DNA of 64,000 nt from Thermohalobaculum sp039030915 (GTDB lineage Bacteria; Pseudomonadota; Alphaproteobacteria; Rhodobacterales; Rhodobacteraceae). This document shows positions 17,336 to 24,554 of the stretch, piece by piece. Below the pieces are notes generated by a model that worked only from the letters and a program-made list of their open reading frames with translations, was not told where the DNA came from and did no database searches. The stretch's first letter is position 1; the number at the start of each line of letters is the position of its first letter. The DNA lies in the NCBI GenBank assembly GCA_039030915.1, contig JBCCDG010000005.1:1-64000 (forward strand), read 5' to 3'. The translations under genes were made by a program, and so were the position numbers.

Positions 17336-17753
17336 TCATCACAGCCACGCGCATGGCCATGGCCACAACCACGCGGGCGCGGATCATCTGCACAGCCACA
17401 TGCACGGGCCGGACCGGGGCGAGGCGCTGGGCGTTCTGGCGGAGCAGTTCGTGGCGGGATTCATCGCGGCGGCCGACAAGACGGCCTATCTGCGCCTCGC
17501 GGGCGTACCCTTCGAGATGGAGGATGCGGGCGGCGGGCCCGGTCTGAAGCTTGTCGACGTGGCGCTGCGCACCGAGTGGCAGGTGGGAACGGCAAGCCCC
17601 GGCTTCGGCAGCGGAGAGCTCAACTACCTGCCCTATCCGGGCGCGATGGTGCGCGAGCGCTCGGCGCTGGCCTTTGTCTACGTCTCGCTCGAAAAGCGTG
17701 TGGAGCGGGATCTGCTCGACTTCCTCGCAGCGCATGAGGCGGTGGCCGGTTGA
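17325..17753 (+). CDS. Histidine-rich small protein coupled to gdmH, candidate nickel chaperone
   Basis: A 142-residue protein I do not recognise as a named family. The first 27 residues hold 12 histidines in HxH patterns (MPHDHHSHAHGHGHNH), a strong metal-binding tail like those of UreE and HypB. The remaining ~110 residues form a compact, mixed domain with no cysteines, no P-loop and no membrane segment. Its start lies 11 bases inside the gdmH end, so production is probably coupled to GdmH. GdmH in cyanobacteria needs HypA/HypB-like helpers for nickel; this protein may do that job here (inference). Confidence 0.75.
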   Translation: MPHDHHSHAHGHGHNHAGADHLHSHMHGPDRGEALGVLAEQFVAGFIAAADKTAYLRLAGVPFEMEDAGGGPGLKLVDVALRTEWQVGTASPGFGSGELNYLPYPGAMVRERSALAFVYVSLEKRVERDLLDFLAAHEAVAG

Positions 17754-18168
17754 GAGGTCGGCCGATGGTCGACGCCGTTAACCATCTCTTAAGCACTGGA
17801 GGGATATGAGAACGGCGAGAACGCTGGGCAGAGCGCTCTCGCCGTAAAGGGAAGTACAAGGCACTCGAGCTACTCGGGAACACAAGCGCGGCTGGAAATG
17901 TGGTCCCTGACCAGCCGCTCCCATTACGCACTCACTCACACCACCCCTTCTGGTGAGGGATGTCCCATTTTGTAATCGAAGAAGTCTGCTACGGCGACTT
18001 CTTTTCGTGGGCGGCGTTGAGATATCGTCGATTCAGGACGTATTCGCTCCCGCAGCAGGTGAAGACTTTCGCCATAAGCGATGGAAATCGCTTCCATTTT
18101 CGGAATGAGGCAATTTGGCGACAAGATGTCCCGTAATGGGGCACATTTCTGGCGTTAACCTTTTGCCA
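17754..18168. other. Intergenic region between the guanidine operon and ureG
   Basis: About 415 bases between convergent units with no credible gene. The first part holds a strong hairpin (17812-17845). From about 17930 the DNA turns clearly more AT-rich than the rest of the window, and this continues into the 3' end of ureG. Short minus-strand frames here lack ribosome sites and family features. Confidence 0.5.
17812..17845 (+). terminator. Hairpin after the guanidine operon
   Basis: ACGGCGAGA (17812-17820) pairs with TCTCGCCGT (17837-17845); inside it, after one A/C mismatch, CGCT pairs with AGCG. No T-run follows, so this is a probable 3' end structure rather than a proven terminator. It lies 59 bases after the His-rich protein gene. 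Confidence 0.5.
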
Positions 18169-18825
18169 TCAGAGCAGTCCGCCGCTGTTCTCAATATGGT
18201 GCACAATGCGATCAATTCCGTCGTCGTTTTTGAGGCAAGTGAAATAAAATGGGCGATCGCCCCGCATCCGAAGCGAATCACGCTCCATAATAGTTAACGA
18301 CGCGCCGACCGCGTCGGCGATGTCCGTTTTGTTGATGACGAGGAGGTCGGAGCGGGTGATCCCCGGGCCGCCCTTGCGCGGGATCTTGTCCCCCGCGCTG
18401 ACGTCGATGACGTAGATCGTGAGATCGGCGAGCTCGGGGCTGAAGGTGGCGGAGAGATTGTCGCCGCCGCTCTCGATCAGCACGATCTCGAGATCCGGGA
18501 AAGCCTCATTGAGCTCGGCGATGGCGGCGAGGTTGATCGACGCGTCCTCGCGTATCGCGGTGTGCGGACAGCCACCGGTCTCGACCCCGCGAATGCGTTC
18601 GAGCGGCAAGGCCTGGGCGCGCATCAGGAACTCTGCGTCCTCGCGCGTGTAGATGTCGTTGGTCACGGCGGCGATGGAGTAGCGCTCCCGCAAGCGGCGG
18701 CAGAGCGCGGCGGTGAGCGTGGTCTTGCCGGAACCGACGGGGCCGCCGATGCCGACGCGGAGCGGACCGTGCGGGGAGCGGCGGCGACGGGTGTCGGGCG
18801 CGGATGCAGTGTCGGGCGGCGTCAT
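18169..18825 (-). CDS. ureG: Urease accessory GTPase UreG
   Basis: A 218-residue SIMIBI GTPase that powers nickel delivery to urease. P-loop GPVGSGKTT (about residues 28-36), VTNDIYTREDAEFL, the nickel-binding CPH in ETGGCPHTAIRED, LIESGGDNLSATFSPEL and the base-recognition NKTD are all present. It overlaps ureF by four bases. The last ~45 codons (18169-18300) use many A/T-ending codons, unlike the rest of the gene, though the protein ending still fits the family. No ureA, ureB, ureC or ureD is seen in the window. Confidence 0.96.
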   Translation of the reverse strand: MTPPDTASAPDTRRRRSPHGPLRVGIGGPVGSGKTTLTAALCRRLRERYSIAAVTNDIYTREDAEFLMRAQALPLERIRGVETGGCPHTAIREDASINLAAIAELNEAFPDLEIVLIESGGDNLSATFSPELADLTIYVIDVSAGDKIPRKGGPGITRSDLLVINKTDIADAVGASLTIMERDSLRMRGDRPFYFTCLKNDDGIDRIVHHIENSGGLL

Positions 18826-19547
18826 GTGCGGAAGAGCCTCGTCTCTAGCGTCTCGTGCTGCATCGCAGCGATATCGCTACGAAAGCACGCGCTGCCATGG
18901 GCGTCGAGAGGGTCCATGCCTGCGCGCACCATCCCCTTGGCCGCCATGTGCGCTTCGGCGGCGACACGGGCGATGACCGGCAGGAGAGCGTGGACGACCC
19001 TTTGAGCCTCCGTCTGGCCGAGGGGCACCAGCCGGACGGCGGCGCTGACCAGGTTCGTCGCGAAGCTCTGGAGCGCGAGGGGCAGGAGAGCGGCGAGCGG
19101 AATGCCCTCCGCCCGCGCAGCCCGGCCCAGCGCCACCGGGTAGGGGAGCGCGCGATCGTCCCCCAGAGAACCCGTATAGGCTGCGGCAGTGACGGCGGCG
19201 AAGGCGCGGCCCTGCGCCTCGGTCTCCCGCAATCGCTCGGCGCTGGCGGCAAGCGCGCGGGCGCGCTCGGCAGGACGGTCATCCTCGGGCGCCATCCAGG
19301 CCTCGGCGACAAGCAACGCTTCGGAGCGGCCGCCGCCATGCGCAAGGAGCGCTGTGAGCCAGCTCTCGAGGCTCGCCGTGTCGGCGATCTCGCCTGCCGC
19401 GATGGCCTGTTCGAGCCCATGGCTGTAGGCGAAGGCACCCGTCGGGTAGCCGGGCGAGAGCCAGGCGTGCAGAAGGGCAGCCTCCCGCGGGCCGAGTGCA
19501 GCCTCGGCCGAACCCTCGGGCGGCGGAGCGCCGGTTCCCTCAGGCAT
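18822..19547 (-). CDS. ureF: Urease accessory protein UreF
   Basis: A 241-residue all-helical protein. LLHAWLSPGYPTGAFAYSHGLEQAI near the N-terminus and the C-terminal SDIAAMQHETLETRLFRT are UreF hallmarks. UreF forms a complex with UreG (and UreD/H) to insert nickel into urease. The ATG at 19547 overlaps the ureE end by eight bases; a longer frame to 19607 is open but lies within the ureE His-rich tail and is less likely. Second gene of the ureE-ureF-ureG unit. Confidence 0.93.
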   Translation of the reverse strand: MPEGTGAPPPEGSAEAALGPREAALLHAWLSPGYPTGAFAYSHGLEQAIAAGEIADTASLESWLTALLAHGGGRSEALLVAEAWMAPEDDRPAERARALAASAERLRETEAQGRAFAAVTAAAYTGSLGDDRALPYPVALGRAARAEGIPLAALLPLALQSFATNLVSAAVRLVPLGQTEAQRVVHALLPVIARVAAEAHMAAKGMVRAGMDPLDAHGSACFRSDIAAMQHETLETRLFRT

Positions 19548-20049
19548 GGCGATGGGGGATATGCGCGTTCGGGTCGTCGTGCGCGCTGTGGCCATGGTGG
19601 TGGCCATGCGTGCGGCCGTGGCCGTAGGCGCCGCCCTCCGGCGTGAAGGGCGCCTCCAGATGGGAAAGCCGGGCCCCGAGGCGCATCAGCATGTCCTCGA
19701 GCACATGGTCACGGCGGATGAGCAGCCTGTCCTCCGCCACCGCGCAGGGGGTATGCCGGTTGCCGATATGCCAGGCGAGCCTGGCCAGCGGCTGATCGGG
19801 TGCGGCGCGGACCTCGCAGAGCGGCTCCGGCGCGGCGCGGATGCGCAGGCCCCGCCCGTCCTCGAGCAGGAGCACGTCGCCATCCGCCAGCTCCCGCGTC
19901 TCCGCAAGGTCCATCAACACCTGCTCCCCCGCAGCGGTGGTCAGCACCGCGCGGCGGCGATAGCGCTCATCATAGGGGAGCGTAACCTCGTCCGTGGCGT
20001 CCGGCGCCGCCGGGGGGCGCGCGAGCTCCAGCGCTCTGATCATCGTCAT
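19540..20049 (-). CDS. ureE: Urease accessory nickel-binding protein UreE
   Basis: A 169-residue metallochaperone. The N-terminal peptide-binding domain carries RRRAVLTTAAGEQVLMDL, the C-terminal metal domain has AWHIGNRHTPCAV and EDMLMRLGARLSHLEAPF, and a tail with ten histidines in its last 26 residues binds extra nickel. Starts at 20049 and 20043 are both reachable from the upstream GAGGAA; the longer is listed. It is followed by ureF (8-base overlap) and preceded by an EamA transporter gene on the same strand. Confidence 0.94.
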   Translation of the reverse strand: MTMIRALELARPPAAPDATDEVTLPYDERYRRRAVLTTAAGEQVLMDLAETRELADGDVLLLEDGRGLRIRAAPEPLCEVRAAPDQPLARLAWHIGNRHTPCAVAEDRLLIRRDHVLEDMLMRLGARLSHLEAPFTPEGGAYGHGRTHGHHHGHSAHDDPNAHIPHRHA

Positions 20050-20065
20050 CGTTCCTCGGCAGCCC

Positions 20066-20995
20066 TCAGTCCCGCAGCACCGGCCTCGGGCTGACGAGGG
20101 CAATGCCGGCAAAGAGGATGGCGAGGGCGAGCCACACCGTCCAGCCATGGTTCTCGCCGAAGAGCAGCACGCCGGCGAGTACGCCCGTGCCCGTGACCAC
20201 ATAGCCGACCTGGCTGGTGAAGACGGGGCCGCCATGGCCGATGAGCCAGACGAAGCCGAGATAGGCGGTGATGTTGAGGAGCGCGCAGAGGAGGAGGGCA
20301 CCCTCGCTATGCCAGCTCTCGCTACCGGGGACATGGGCGACGCCGGTCACGAGGGCCGCGGGCATAAGCATGATCGTAGCCGCGAGAAGGAGGCCGCAGC
20401 CGGTCTCCAGCGGGCCGATATCGCGTGGCTGACGGGCTGCGATCACCACGTTCTCACCGGCGTAGCAGAGCGCAGCGCCGAGCGGGAGGAGCATCCAGAA
20501 CGCCTGCCCCCAGCCTGGCAAGACCGTCTCGGGCCCGATCAGCACCAGCATGGCGAGAAAGCCGAGGCCGACCCCTGCGAGGCGCTGCCGCTCCGCCCGC
20601 TCCAGCCCAAGCGGCAGGGCGATCAGCACCGTCAGCATCGGGACGGTCGAGATGATCATGGAGGCGACGCCGACGGAGAGATGACGGATCGCCTCGTAGC
20701 TGAGCGTGGCCGGCAGTGCCGTGCCGAGGAGGCCGCAGACTGCATAGAAGGCGAGATGGTGCGGCCCGAGCGGAAGGCGCCGGCCGGTGGCGAGGAGGGC
20801 TGCAAAAGCGATCGCAGCGCCGACGACCGCCTGCCAGGACGCGGCGCCGAGCGGCTCGATGCTGCCGCTCATGGCGACCTTGGAGAAGAACTGGGCAAGC
20901 CCCCAGGCCATGCCGATCAGGATCAGCGCGCCCCAGAGAAGGAGCGGGGGTGGCGATGTCCGGACCGCGCCGACAGGTGCCGCGGGCGCGCTCAT
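20066..20995 (-). CDS. EamA/DMT family transporter
   Basis: A 309-residue membrane protein with ten predicted helices arranged as two EamA repeats (GMAWGLAQFFSKVAM in the first, LLLCALLNITAYLGFVWLI in the second). DMT proteins export or import small metabolites; the substrate cannot be read from sequence. It lies 16 bases upstream of ureE and overlaps the transglutaminase gene start region by four bases, so it may be transcribed with both groups. Confidence 0.88.
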   Translation of the reverse strand: MSAPAAPVGAVRTSPPPLLLWGALILIGMAWGLAQFFSKVAMSGSIEPLGAASWQAVVGAAIAFAALLATGRRLPLGPHHLAFYAVCGLLGTALPATLSYEAIRHLSVGVASMIISTVPMLTVLIALPLGLERAERQRLAGVGLGFLAMLVLIGPETVLPGWGQAFWMLLPLGAALCYAGENVVIAARQPRDIGPLETGCGLLLAATIMLMPAALVTGVAHVPGSESWHSEGALLLCALLNITAYLGFVWLIGHGGPVFTSQVGYVVTGTGVLAGVLLFGENHGWTVWLALAILFAGIALVSPRPVLRD

Positions 20996-21894
20996 GCCGC
21001 TTCTGCGCCGAGCGGGAGCACGTCGACGCCGACTGAGAGCGTCTGCGCCCCGCCGCCGACAACGAGGCCGGAGACGGGGCTGACATCCTCGAAGTCCCGC
21101 CCCCAGGCCAGCGTGATGTGATCGAGCCCCGGCACGAGGTCGTTCGTCGGGTCGAAATCGACCCAGGAGAAGACGGGGTCCCAGACCGCGACCCAGGCAT
21201 GGCTGGCATCCGCGCCCTCGAGCCGTGGCTTTCCCTCCGGCGGATTAGTTCGGAGATAGCCCGAGACGTAGCGCGCCGGCAGGCGGAAGGCGCGGAGCGC
21301 GGCGAGCATGACATGCGCAAAGTCCTGGCAGACGCCGCGCCGCGCGCCGAAGCTGTCGACGGGCATCGTATCCGCGCCGGTGGCGCCCGGCAGGTACTCG
21401 AAGTCGCGATGGATCCGACCGGTCAGCTCGAGCGCCGCGGCGAGGAGCGGACGGCCAGGCGCCAGGCTTTCTGCGGCGTAGGCGCGGATGGCGTCATCGG
21501 CCTGCGTCATCACGCTGGGAAACGCGAAAGGGGACGCGGTGGGCACCGGTAGGGCGCCCCCCAGCGCGGGCATGCGGCCGAGCGCCTGGTCGCGCACCTG
21601 CTCCCACGGCGCGCCTGCCTCGAAGATGAAGGGCGAGGGCGCCTGACGCTCCACCCGGCTGGTCGCCGTGATGGTGAGCGCGGCATGCGCGCGGGCGACG
21701 GTCGCCACATGGGCGAGGTTGCCGAACATGTCCCGCTCGGGCGCGATGGCCTCGATCCGCGGCTCGAACTCGATCCGGCTTGTGTGCACCCGCTGCTCGT
21801 CGGTCTGGCGCGGGGTGAGGCGGAGAAGGTGCTGCGAGAAGGCAGCGCTTCGCTCGTAGCTGTAGGTCGTGGTGTGACGGACCTCGTAGAGCAT
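20992..21894 (-). CDS. Transglutaminase-like cysteine peptidase family protein
   Basis: A 300-residue cytoplasmic-looking protein. The N-terminal beta domain begins LYEVRHTTTYSYERSAAFSQ, typical of the bacterial transglutaminase-like group; the catalytic triad is in RRGVCQDFAHVML (Cys), DASHAWVAVW (His) and VDFDPTND (Asp). No signal peptide is visible. It overlaps the ATP-grasp/alpha-E gene by one base and forms, with that gene and the DUF2126 gene, a cluster widely conserved in proteobacteria and proposed to make and cut amide-linked peptides. Confidence 0.9.
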   Translation of the reverse strand: MLYEVRHTTTYSYERSAAFSQHLLRLTPRQTDEQRVHTSRIEFEPRIEAIAPERDMFGNLAHVATVARAHAALTITATSRVERQAPSPFIFEAGAPWEQVRDQALGRMPALGGALPVPTASPFAFPSVMTQADDAIRAYAAESLAPGRPLLAAALELTGRIHRDFEYLPGATGADTMPVDSFGARRGVCQDFAHVMLAALRAFRLPARYVSGYLRTNPPEGKPRLEGADASHAWVAVWDPVFSWVDFDPTNDLVPGLDHITLAWGRDFEDVSPVSGLVVGGGAQTLSVGVDVLPLGAEAA

Positions 21895-24437
21895 CAGAGG
21901 TGCTCCGGCCCGATGGGCCCTTCGCGCTCGGCGCGGCCGCTGTGCTGGAGAGCGACAGGCACCTCGGAATGAGCGAAGAAGCCGCGGCCTAGAAGCTCGG
22001 AGATCTCCGAGAGATCCTTGCGGCAGCGGGCCATGAGCTCGCCGAGCGTGCGGCGGACCTGATCCTCGTCAGTAGACGCCATGGTGTCGGCATCGAGGAG
22101 GCGCAGCTCGGTCAGGAGTGCGAGAGCGCGGCGATGCTCGGCCCGGCGGTAGGGGCCGTCCTTGGGAAGCTCCGCCAGCACGGCCTCGAGCCGGGTGAGC
22201 TGATAGGCGAGCGCACGCGGGTTGGCCTCGTCCAGGACCAGGAGGTCGAACACTGCGGCAGCGCGGGGCATCATCATGTAGCGGTTGCGGTAGGCGGAGC
22301 TCGAATCCGAGATCACCAGCCAGGCGCGCAGGGTCGATTCCTCGTTGGCCCGTTCCTCGCCCGCCAGCCGTTCCGCCACGCGGGCAACCTCCGTGCCGCG
22401 CTCGATCCGGCGGCCCATTTCGAGGAACCGCCAGGCATAGTTGCGGGTCAGGTTCTCCTGCGCGGCGCCGGAGAAGGCGGCGAGGTTGCGGAGCGCATCG
22501 TCCATGAGGCGGAGAAGCTCGGCCGAATGGCGCAGATCGAGCCCCTCGCGCCAGCGCGGATCCGAGGACAGCCGGTCGATATAGCGCCACCCCTCCTCCG
22601 AGATCGACATGCGCGCGCGGACGGCGCCGGAGCGGAGGGCGGAGAGGGTGGCCGGCAGGCCGAAGGGCTCCGCGACATCGTTGACGAGCCGGCGGACGGC
22701 ATCTCGGAAGGCCTGGGGCGGCGTGAGATCCGGCCGCTCGGTCGCGTGGCACCCGACGATGCGCAGCAGAAGCTCCGGATCCGCATCGATCCGGTTGCCG
22801 GAGAGGTAGCGGCGGAGGCACACGCTGAGAAGGCGGAGCGTCGCCTCGGCGCGTTCGGTGTTACGGCCGAGCCAGAAGACCTCATCCGCCACGCGGCTCA
22901 GGAGATCGCGGCCCGTGCGGCGGAGATGCCCGGTGGCCAGCCGGTCCGCCAGCAGGCTGCGCGAGGGCTCGGACGGATGCTCGTCCCCCGTCGGCATCAC
23001 CCAGACATCCTTGCCGAAGCCGAGGGCGGGAACGGGCCTTCCCGGTGCGATCTCCGCTGCCACGCCAGCGGGGGCGAGGGACCATTCCTCCCCGGTCCAG
23101 CAAGCGAAAACGCGCATCATCCAGGGCGCCGCGGCGACGCGGCCGTTGCGCAGGACCGGCGTCTCGGCCAGCGGCGGGGTGCGGAGCGCTACATGTCCCT
23201 CCCCGCCCTCGGCGAGGAGTGCGTCGAGGGCAGCCGCATCCGTGGGTGCGGGCGGGTCGCCCGGCCGACGGCGGCGGGTGAGGTGCTCGATCTGCCAGGC
23301 ATCGGCACCGGTGCCGAGGGAAGCGGCGCGCAGCTCCTCCTGCGCGGCAGGATCGCCGAGCCAGAGGCAGGGGGCATCCGCAAGGAGCAGGTCCTCGCCC
23401 AGGAGCCGCGCCGCAATGGCATGGGCGAAGGGGGCGAGCGCGCGATGGGCCAGCACGGAGGAGCCGGCGGCGTTGCCGAGGGCGAGCGCGCCCGAGCGGA
23501 CGGCGAGGCTGAGCGCGGGCGCGCCGCGGGCGGCCGTCCGCTGGCGATGGAGCGCATCGACCGCCAGATCGGGCACGCCGCGGAGCATGACGTCGATCTT
23601 CTTGAGCCCGTCGAGTGTCTTCACGAAGGCCGCGCCGTCGCGCACGGTCACGTCCCCCGGCTCGACGAGCGCGGCGTTGAGGTAGCGGGCGAGATAGGCG
23701 TGGGAGAAGAAGCGCGGATCCCGCTCACCGCCCGTGAGGAGCGCGAGGCGACCCTCCCATCCCGTCAGGCTGTCGAGCAGTTCCTGGAACCGGGCGTAGT
23801 GGGAGGCGACGCGGCGGACGCCTAGATCGACGAAGGGTTCCGCAAAGCTCTGCGAGGTGGCGATGCGGTTTGCGATCAGCCAGCCGTCGCCGAGCGGAGC
23901 GTCGAGCCTGTCCGCAAGGACTACCCAGTCCCCCGCCGCGGTCCGCGCGATATCGGCCTCATAGACATAGGTGTAGCGGGCGGGAGGAGTCTCCCACCCC
24001 GCGCAATGGGCCGCGAAGGCGGTACCGCCGAAGAGGAGGCCGGGGGGCAGGATACCTTCGGCGAGGAGGCGGCCGTGCCCCTGCTCCGGCGCGCCGTAGA
24101 TATCGGCGAGCGCGGCTTCCGCGAGCGTGGCGCGTTGATTGATGCCGGTCTCGATCGTCTGCCAGTCCGCCGCGGAGAGGACGATCGGCAGAGGATCGGC
24201 GGCGGTGCTGGCGCCTGGGTCGAGCGAGAAGGCGATGCCGCTCTCGGCCCGGGCCCGCTCGAGCTCGCGCGCCGTGGCGGCCAGCCCCTCGGGCCCCTCC
24301 GCCTCCATCCAGCCGAAGAGCCCGCGCCAGGCGGGGCGCAGGCTGCCGTCCGGCGCCACGGCCTCGTGATGCACGCCGCCCCGGGGGCTTGGCGCGAGCC
24401 AGCGCTCGGCAGTGGCGATGGGGCCCGAGAGGACCAT
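21894..24437 (-). CDS. Circularly permuted ATP-grasp protein fused to alpha-E domain
   Basis: An 847-residue two-part protein. The first ~480 residues are a circularly permuted ATP-grasp domain (GLLFGGTAFAAHCAGWETP, WVVLADRLDAPLGDGWLIANR, and TLDGLKKIDVMLRGVPDLAVD region); the rest, from LLSRVADEVFWLGRNTERAEATLRLL onward (quoted in pieces: LLSRVADEVFWLGRN, ERAEATLRLL), is an alpha-helical alpha-E (DUF403) domain. In many genomes these are two genes; here they are fused. ATP-grasp enzymes of this type are predicted amide ligases. The neighbours are two transglutaminase-like proteins. No substrate is known. Confidence 0.9.
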   Translation of the reverse strand: MVLSGPIATAERWLAPSPRGGVHHEAVAPDGSLRPAWRGLFGWMEAEGPEGLAATARELERARAESGIAFSLDPGASTAADPLPIVLSAADWQTIETGINQRATLAEAALADIYGAPEQGHGRLLAEGILPPGLLFGGTAFAAHCAGWETPPARYTYVYEADIARTAAGDWVVLADRLDAPLGDGWLIANRIATSQSFAEPFVDLGVRRVASHYARFQELLDSLTGWEGRLALLTGGERDPRFFSHAYLARYLNAALVEPGDVTVRDGAAFVKTLDGLKKIDVMLRGVPDLAVDALHRQRTAARGAPALSLAVRSGALALGNAAGSSVLAHRALAPFAHAIAARLLGEDLLLADAPCLWLGDPAAQEELRAASLGTGADAWQIEHLTRRRRPGDPPAPTDAAALDALLAEGGEGHVALRTPPLAETPVLRNGRVAAAPWMMRVFACWTGEEWSLAPAGVAAEIAPGRPVPALGFGKDVWVMPTGDEHPSEPSRSLLADRLATGHLRRTGRDLLSRVADEVFWLGRNTERAEATLRLLSVCLRRYLSGNRIDADPELLLRIVGCHATERPDLTPPQAFRDAVRRLVNDVAEPFGLPATLSALRSGAVRARMSISEEGWRYIDRLSSDPRWREGLDLRHSAELLRLMDDALRNLAAFSGAAQENLTRNYAWRFLEMGRRIERGTEVARVAERLAGEERANEESTLRAWLVISDSSSAYRNRYMMMPRAAAVFDLLVLDEANPRALAYQLTRLEAVLAELPKDGPYRRAEHRRALALLTELRLLDADTMASTDEDQVRRTLGELMARCRKDLSEISELLGRGFFAHSEVPVALQHSGRAEREGPIGPEHL

Positions 24438-24554
24438 GGCGGATCGTCTCCAATTCCCCGGGTGCGGCCCGGGCCGAACGCAATGCCGGGCGTTCCGGCA
24501 GCGGCGCAGCGTCTCGCAGCCAAAAGCGGCGAAGGCGCGACGATGTTGCGGCGC

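Noticed and set aside
17886..17919. Second hairpin after the guanidine operon (GCGGCTGG / CCAGCCGC)
   Set aside because: An 8-bp stem with a 15-base loop and no T-run; too common in GC-rich DNA to call a terminator or small RNA without further evidence.
18033..18281. 82-codon minus-strand frame overlapping the ureG 3' end
   Set aside because: It shares DNA with ureG in another frame, lacks a ribosome site and resembles no family. The AT-rich composition explains the varied residues.
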